Part shown: positions 7,217 to 11,957 of the stretch, in pieces
How positions within the stretch are numbered: the first letter of the stretch is position 1
Layout of the letters: each line of letters starts with the position of its first letter
DNA from: Verrucomicrobiia bacterium
GTDB lineage: Bacteria; Verrucomicrobiota; Verrucomicrobiia; Opitutales; Opitutaceae
NCBI GenBank assembly: GCA_030424825.1
Contig: JAUHWE010000072.1
Span: 1-11,957 of the forward strand
DNA: 11,957 nucleotides
Direction: 5' to 3'
Made by a program: the position numbers and the translations under genes
Notes under the pieces: generated by a model
What the model was told of the DNA's origin: nothing
What the model saw: only the letters and a program-made list of their open reading frames with translations
Database searches by the model: none

Positions 7217-10200
7217 TAATGAAAGTCATACGAGCTCGCCGCTGGTAGCTCTCCTACGACTAGCGGCTCGATCTTATCCGCCTTCACATGGATCACGTTT
7301 TGCAAGTTCTGCAGCGTTCCGGAGATCAGGAGAAATTTTTCCTGCGTAATCACCAATCGACTACGTTCAAACATCTGTGGCATCACCACAATATTCGAAA
7401 TACCCGTTTCGTCCTCTAGCGATATAAACAGAAATCCTTTCGCCGTCCCCGGCCGCTGGCGGCAAATCACCTGACCCGCCACTTTCACTCGATTGCCATG
7501 CGGCGTATGCTCCAAGTCGGCTGCCGTCCATACCTGAGACAACCGGTCCCGAACCGCCGCCATGGGGTGAGAACCCACCGTCACACCAATGCCTTGGTAG
7601 TCCGCCTGCAAACGCTCCACATGCGTCATCACTTCTAGCGGACTCAGCCCATGCTCGCCCTCCGCATCCGCGAACAAGTCCTCCGGATCGTAGCTCGACT
7701 CCACCGACCACAACGCATGCCGTCGGCTCTTCTCAAAGCAATTCAAGGCGCCGATCGAAGCCAGCGTTCGTAGCTCGTCCCGGTCGAAACGCGTCCGCTT
7801 CCGAAAGTCCCGCAAATCCGAAAATCCGTACTCTTCCCGCACCTTTAACATAGCTTCCGCATGCACCCGACTCACTCCATTGACCATCGTCAGGCCCAGC
7901 CGAATCGACTGCTCACTTTCTACCGTACAACGCCAAGCCGAAACCGACACATCCACTGCCCGAACTCGGATGCCATGACGCTTCGCATCCTGAATCAACG
8001 TCGCTGGTGAATAAAACCCCATCGGCTGGTTATTCAGCAAGGCTACATAAAACTCTGCCGTGTAATGAGCCTTTAGATACGTGCTCGCATAAGCCAGCAG
8101 TCCAAACGAAATCGCGTGACTCTCCGGAAACCCGTAATGAGCAAAACTGGATACCGAGCCAACTACTTGTTCAATTTTCTCCTCTGGCACATTGCGTTCG
8201 CGCATCGCTTTCACCAAATCCTGCGTCACCTGGTCGATCCGGTCGTCCGTACGATAGAAGCTCACTGCCCGCCTCAGTTCCTCGGCCTGAGCCCCGGAAA
8301 AATCGGCCATGACCATGGCCACTTTCAGAATCTGCTCCTGAAACAGGGCCACTCCTAAGGTACGTTCCAGCATGGGCTTCAGCCGATCGTCGATGTACTC
8401 GATTTCCTGCCGACCCGCCCGCCGCTCGAGATAAGGATTGACCATGTTTCCCTGAATCGGCCCGGGGCGGATAATCCCCACTTCAATGACCACGTCGTAG
8501 AAACATTTCGGCTTCATCCGCGGCAAGGTCGCCATCTGGGCCCGGCTTTCGATCTGGAAAACCCCGATCGTATCCGCCTTCTGCATCATCTCGTAAGTTG
8601 CTTTGTCGTCTTTCGGAATGCTCGCCAAGTCGATGCTCCTACCCTTGACTCTCACCGCTTCAAACGCGTCCTGCATCACCGCCATCATCCCCAGCCCGAG
8701 CAAATCCACCTTCACCATTCCCATGTCTTCGCAGTCCTCCTTGTCCCACTGGACCACCGTTCTCCCCGGCATGCTGGCGGGCTCCAGAGGCACCACCGAA
8801 TTCAACTCGCCCTCGCAAATAATCATTCCTCCCGAGTGCTGGCCCAAATGGCGCGGCAACCCGAGAATCATGGGAAACAAGCGAGCCAGAGCCGACGCCC
8901 GCGGATGGCTGGGAGCAATTCCGGATTTTTCGAACTGCTCGGACATCGGGATTTCATGCGAGTAGTTGTGATTCCCATACAGCGAAGAAAATCGCCCCAA
9001 GGTCTCTTCGGGAAATCCCAGCACTTTCCCAATTTCCCGAGCCGCGCTCCGCCCGCGATACGTAATCACATTCGCCGTCATGGCGGCGCCATGTCGCCCG
9101 TAGCGGCGATAGACCTCCTGGATCACCTGCTCCCGCCGATCTCCACTCGGCAAGTCGATGTCAATATCCGGCCAGCTCCTCCGCTCCTCGTTCAAGAAGC
9201 GTTCGAACAGTAGCCGCCCGCCTACCGGATCCACCGGCGTGATACCCAAGCTATAGCACACCGCGCTATTAGCCGCGCTCCCCCTACCCTGAGCCATGAT
9301 GTTATGCTCGCGACAGTAGTTGACCAGATCCCAGACAATCAGGAAATAGCCGGAAAAGCCCAGCCGGGCAATGATGCTCAGTTCATGACGCAACTGCCGC
9401 TTCACCGGAGGACTCAAGCTCCGGTACCGTTGCTCCGCCCCGAACCAGACAATCTTTTCTAGAAACGAGTCCATCGACTCTCCCTTCGGAACCGGAAATC
9501 GCGGAAATTCGTATCCAAGGTTCTCTAACGAAAACTCGCAGCGTTCCGCAATCTCAAGCGTATTCCTAATAGCTTCCGGCATATCCCGAAACAAATAGGC
9601 CATCTCCTTCGCCGGCTTAACATATCGCTGGGCATTCCGACTCAGCAGTTCTCCTGCCTTATCCAAGCACGTCTTCTCCCTCAAGCAGGTGAACACGTCT
9701 TGCGTCAGCCGCCCCTCCGGAGTCGCGTAGCACACTCCATTGGTTGCGACCAAGGGCAATCCCGTTGTCGACGCCAAGTCGCGCATCGCCGCCACCCAGC
9801 GCTCCTCTCCCCGAACCAAATGCCGCTGGACTTCGATCGCCAAATCCTCGCCGGCAAAGACCTTCCTGAGACGCTGAAGACTCCGCTCGACGCCTGGGAC
9901 CCCGTCGCGACGCCATGCTTGATGCAGCGGCCCATCCTCGTCCCCCGTCAAAGCGATCATCCCCTCAGCAAACTCCGGGAGTTCATCCCAAGTCACTCGC
10001 CCTTCCCCTTTTTCCGACCGCAATTGAGACTGGGTTAGAAGCCGACACAAATTCCGGTATCCTTGTTGCGACTTCACCAATACGGGCAACGAGCTCCCAT
10101 CCGCCATGGCCAATTCGCAACCGACAATCGCCTTTACACCACACGTCCGTGCTTCTTTGTAGAAACGCGGCGTTCCATAAACGCCTCCCCGGTCACACAC

Positions 10201-10317
10201 CGCCATCGCCGACAGCTCCGCATCCGCACACGCCACCGCCAATTCCTTAGGCCGAGAAGCCCCTCGCAGAAAACTAAACGCCGTCCGCGCATGCAGTTCG
10301 ATGTAGCGATTAGCCAT
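7216..10317 (-). CDS. dnaE2: Error-prone DNA polymerase III alpha subunit DnaE2
   Basis: The product is 1033 residues, the typical DnaE2 length and shorter than replicative DnaE. An N-terminal PHP domain begins ELHARTAFSFLRGAS (7-21). The polymerase domain has QGRGSAANS (353-361), catalytic aspartates in PDIDID (383-388) and the third Asp538 in KVDLLGLG, so it should be active. It continues through the QHSGG and FQIESRAQM segments and helix-hairpin-helix region to a C-terminal OB-fold (about 945-1020, NRVKVAGQVICRQRPGTAKG) and ends in SYDFH, like other DnaE2. Known role: with ImuB (and ImuA) it performs damage-induced translesion synthesis and SOS mutagenesis. The ATG at 10317 (MANRYIELHA) fits the family start; it overlaps by one base the TAA of a small upstream frame, and a short in-frame ATG-TAA (10338-10324) precedes it. 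imuB lies upstream on the same strand. The gene ends in two consecutive TAG codons, the second belonging to a REP. Confidence 0.97.
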   Translation of the reverse strand: MANRYIELHARTAFSFLRGASRPKELAVACADAELSAMAVCDRGGVYGTPRFYKEARTCGVKAIVGCELAMADGSSLPVLVKSQQGYRNLCRLLTQSQLRSEKGEGRVTWDELPEFAEGMIALTGDEDGPLHQAWRRDGVPGVERSLQRLRKVFAGEDLAIEVQRHLVRGEERWVAAMRDLASTTGLPLVATNGVCYATPEGRLTQDVFTCLREKTCLDKAGELLSRNAQRYVKPAKEMAYLFRDMPEAIRNTLEIAERCEFSLENLGYEFPRFPVPKGESMDSFLEKIVWFGAEQRYRSLSPPVKRQLRHELSIIARLGFSGYFLIVWDLVNYCREHNIMAQGRGSAANSAVCYSLGITPVDPVGGRLLFERFLNEERRSWPDIDIDLPSGDRREQVIQEVYRRYGRHGAAMTANVITYRGRSAAREIGKVLGFPEETLGRFSSLYGNHNYSHEIPMSEQFEKSGIAPSHPRASALARLFPMILGLPRHLGQHSGGMIICEGELNSVVPLEPASMPGRTVVQWDKEDCEDMGMVKVDLLGLGMMAVMQDAFEAVRVKGRSIDLASIPKDDKATYEMMQKADTIGVFQIESRAQMATLPRMKPKCFYDVVIEVGIIRPGPIQGNMVNPYLERRAGRQEIEYIDDRLKPMLERTLGVALFQEQILKVAMVMADFSGAQAEELRRAVSFYRTDDRIDQVTQDLVKAMRERNVPEEKIEQVVGSVSSFAHYGFPESHAISFGLLAYASTYLKAHYTAEFYVALLNNQPMGFYSPATLIQDAKRHGIRVRAVDVSVSAWRCTVESEQSIRLGLTMVNGVSRVHAEAMLKVREEYGFSDLRDFRKRTRFDRDELRTLASIGALNCFEKSRRHALWSVESSYDPEDLFADAEGEHGLSPLEVMTHVERLQADYQGIGVTVGSHPMAAVRDRLSQVWTAADLEHTPHGNRVKVAGQVICRQRPGTAKGFLFISLEDETGISNIVVMPQMFERSRLVITQEKFLLISGTLQNLQNVIHVKADKIEPLVVGELPAASSYDFH

Positions 10318-10556
10318 TAGCGTTTAGCTCTTAGCCATATTTCAAATTCCCCGACCTCTTCTTCACCCTTGAGCTTAGAGGTTGTGCGATAAGTCGCTTT
10401 CAAGTCGATGAAGTCTGATTTGAGAATCAAAATTTGGCTTTCGACTCGAGGAATACCCGGAGGGTATTTCGATAGGAGGAAACGGATTTTGAAATCAAAT
10501 CCGACGAAGCGACGAAGGAATGGACTTGTCGGACAATCTCTTATAGAATTAATCAT
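10317..10556 (-). CDS. Doubtful 79-aa frame bridging imuB and dnaE2
   Basis: This frame begins at an ATG that overlaps the imuB stop (ATGATTAA) and ends in TAA overlapping the dnaE2 ATG by one base (TAATG). Such overlaps at both ends are what translational coupling in an operon looks like. The peptide is basic in the first half (about residues 15-35, with LRRF and FKIRF) and ends in a charged stretch with GEEEVGEFEIWLRAKR; there is no signal peptide, membrane segment or domain I recognise. Against it being a gene: the same bases hold several hairpins and tandem repeats, the composition is AT-richer than the neighbours, and in other bacteria imuB and dnaE2 are usually close together with nothing between. 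It may be a real small protein, or a repeat insertion that by luck stayed open. I lean towards the latter. Confidence 0.3.
   Translation of the reverse strand: MINSIRDCPTSPFLRRFVGFDFKIRFLLSKYPPGIPRVESQILILKSDFIDLKATYRTTSKLKGEEEVGEFEIWLRAKR
10452..10536. repeat. Cluster of short inverted and tandem repeats in the imuB-dnaE2 spacer
   Basis: Four structures lie within 85 bp: AATACCC-GGA-GGGTATT (10452-10468), CGGATTT-7 nt-AAATCCG (10483-10503), two tandem copies of CGACGAAG (10502-10509, 10510-10517) and the palindrome TTGTC-G-GACAA (10526-10536). Further left AAGTC occurs three times (near 10391-10415). None is followed by a T-run on the minus strand, so they are not obvious terminators. Together they look like a dispersed intergenic repeat or a structured RNA leader of dnaE2. 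Confidence 0.6.
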
Positions 10557-11957
10557 ACATCCCCTCCACCGTCCACTTCGTCCGCTCCTTCACCAGTCGG
10601 TACACTCCGCCAGTTTTCAGTTCCACGTCCCACTCCAGCCGATTCCAGCCTTCAGGCTCCCACCACTGACCCGAATGGGCCCAAGGGCCTCGGCACAGGA
10701 CCACGGTTCCTCCAGCCCGAGAGCAGCGAAACCAAACCGGCTGCCTTTCCCAAACGCGCACCTCCGCCTGTAGCGGCGGACGAAAGCGGCGCAGGGCCAG
10801 CCCAAACTGCCCCCGTGTCCCCAGCCCCCTTATCGGAGGCGTTGTCGGGGGCAAGCGCTCGAGCGTCAGCCCATCTGGACGACCGCACGGCTCCAAGCAG
10901 GGTCGGCCTACATTGTCGGCTCCAACAATTCCCGCCACCTGAGCCAAGGTTTGCGTAAACCGATGCGGATCTTTCAAGCTCGTTTCGAACAAGCCTAGCT
11001 GATTCTCGTTTCGATCAATCGGATCGATTTTGAGACAAATCCCCACCACTGCCGAATCAGTATCCAGTTTTTCCAGCCGAGTTGACAACATCATGAAAAG
11101 CGCATCCGTGTCACAAGTGGGGTCCGGAATCTTCAGCGACGCCCTGATCGCCTCGATGGGCTCTCCATCCTCCAAACGAATGTCCGCAAGATCCAGCCTC
11201 AAGTGGATCGATTCGGCCACCAAGGCGGCAGCCCTCAACCGCAAGCAGAGCTGATCTAGAAAGCGGCGAACAATAAACAGCAAAGGCTCTAGGGTATCTA
11301 TTTCGTATTCAAACTCCAATGACTCTTCGTAAGCAGTAGGCAATTCTGAAATTCGAAGCGGCCGTTCTTCCCGACCCGAAATCCGATCCCAGAACACTAG
11401 GCCCTCCGCCCCTAAACGCTTGCCGACTTCCTCTCGGGACAAGCTGACGAACGCTCCCGCAGATCGGATACCCCATTGAATAAGAATCTCTTCCAATTCC
11501 TCCGAAGGCTCTGCGGCTACAATCGGCAACTCGTCGAGAAACGCCTGCAAAGACCTCTTTTCCCCAAGATAGGGCGGCCGATCCTCAGCCAGGCTCCAAT
11601 CTCCTTTTTCATCGTCGGACTGGCGGCAGTCAGCCCTGCCTTGAGCTTCCCATTCGCCGACCACCGTCACACGTTTCGATTCACGGGCCACGAACAAGGC
11701 GATATCCGGCGTTGATGCGATGCCAATTCGGCCCTTCAAACCCAGTCTCCCTAAAACGGATACAATTTCCTGGCAACGCTCTTCGAGTGTCTTTCGATTG
11801 ACCCCAGCTAGGCTAATCGAGCAAACGCCAGGATAAGTCTCCTCCACCCGGGGCGACAGACTATAGGCGCAATCGAATAAAGCGCGACTGGCCATCGCTT
11901 CCGGCACACATTGGGGAAATGAATTTGGGGTTTGAAGGGTCACGTTAATCATATCCG
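10549..11957 (-). CDS. imuB: ImuB, mutasome hub protein (5' end off the right edge)
   Basis: About 467 residues are in the window; the frame stays open to the edge (a further Asp codon precedes the first ATG at 11952), and roughly the first 60-75 residues of a usual ImuB appear to be missing. ImuB is a Y-family polymerase relative without catalytic activity that links DnaE2 to the beta clamp. Visible parts: a palm-like ALFDCAYSLSPRVEE (24-38 from the 11952 ATG), GRIGIASTPDIALFVAR (74-90), a helix-hairpin-helix region near 140-185, a little-finger-like domain (about 205-315), and a clamp-binding pentapeptide QLGLF (318-322; DNA 10987-11001). The C-terminal domain (about 340-467) ends with GPWAHSGQWWEPEGWNRLEWDVEL and YRLVKERTKWTVEGMYD, typical of ImuB. 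The usual catalytic acidic residues are not seen in the part present. The stop overlaps the next small frame. An SOS promoter, if any, should lie upstream outside the window. Confidence 0.93.
   Translation of the reverse strand, partial: DMINVTLQTPNSFPQCVPEAMASRALFDCAYSLSPRVEETYPGVCSISLAGVNRKTLEERCQEIVSVLGRLGLKGRIGIASTPDIALFVARESKRVTVVGEWEAQGRADCRQSDDEKGDWSLAEDRPPYLGEKRSLQAFLDELPIVAAEPSEELEEILIQWGIRSAGAFVSLSREEVGKRLGAEGLVFWDRISGREERPLRISELPTAYEESLEFEYEIDTLEPLLFIVRRFLDQLCLRLRAAALVAESIHLRLDLADIRLEDGEPIEAIRASLKIPDPTCDTDALFMMLSTRLEKLDTDSAVVGICLKIDPIDRNENQLGLFETSLKDPHRFTQTLAQVAGIVGADNVGRPCLEPCGRPDGLTLERLPPTTPPIRGLGTRGQFGLALRRFRPPLQAEVRVWERQPVWFRCSRAGGTVVLCRGPWAHSGQWWEPEGWNRLEWDVELKTGGVYRLVKERTKWTVEGMYD

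Overview
The window looks like a chromosomal segment of a Gram-negative bacterium, probably in the Verrucomicrobiota/Opitutae area. This rests on general impression only: an EF-G with mitochondrial/spirochaete-like motifs, several exported proteins of unfamiliar family, few Shine-Dalgarno sequences, and a split imuB-dnaE2 mutagenesis cassette. No marker gene fixes the taxonomy, so treat it as a guess. No rRNA, tRNA or CRISPR was seen.

Left part (1-3171): the 5' part of a leftward gene for an exported protein (1-325), then a leftward small cupin (455-832), divergent from a rightward stand-alone elongation factor G (1017-3110) that ends in a strong rho-independent terminator. The EF-G gene is not next to rpsL, rpsG or tuf, so it may be a second EF-G paralogue.

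Middle (3172-6472), all rightward: an exported 366-aa protein that may be a degenerate alpha/beta-hydrolase, a hairpin-T-run terminator, an exported coiled-coil protein with a BamE/SmpA-like C-terminal domain, and tyrosyl-tRNA synthetase (tyrS).

Mobile insert (6476-7216): a compact element fills the whole gap between the convergent genes tyrS and dnaE2. It is a REP-associated tyrosine transposase (RAYT) gene bracketed by two pairs of inverted 25-nt REP sequences, each beginning with GTAG. The REPs abut or supply stop codons of the neighbouring genes.

Right part (7216-11957), all leftward: dnaE2 (error-prone polymerase III alpha subunit) preceded by imuB (Y-family-like mutasome hub with a QLGLF beta-clamp motif, running off the right edge). 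These form the SOS mutagenesis cassette; the third gene (imuA or a replacement, often with lexA) would be expected beyond the right edge. Between imuB and dnaE2 lies an unusual 231-bp spacer. It carries a 79-codon open frame that overlaps the imuB stop at one end and the dnaE2 start at the other, but it is also packed with short inverted and tandem repeats, so it may be an inserted intergenic repeat rather than a gene.

No gene-free stretch exceeds 300 bases. The most interesting items are the REP/RAYT element and the repeat-rich bridging frame inside the mutasome operon.
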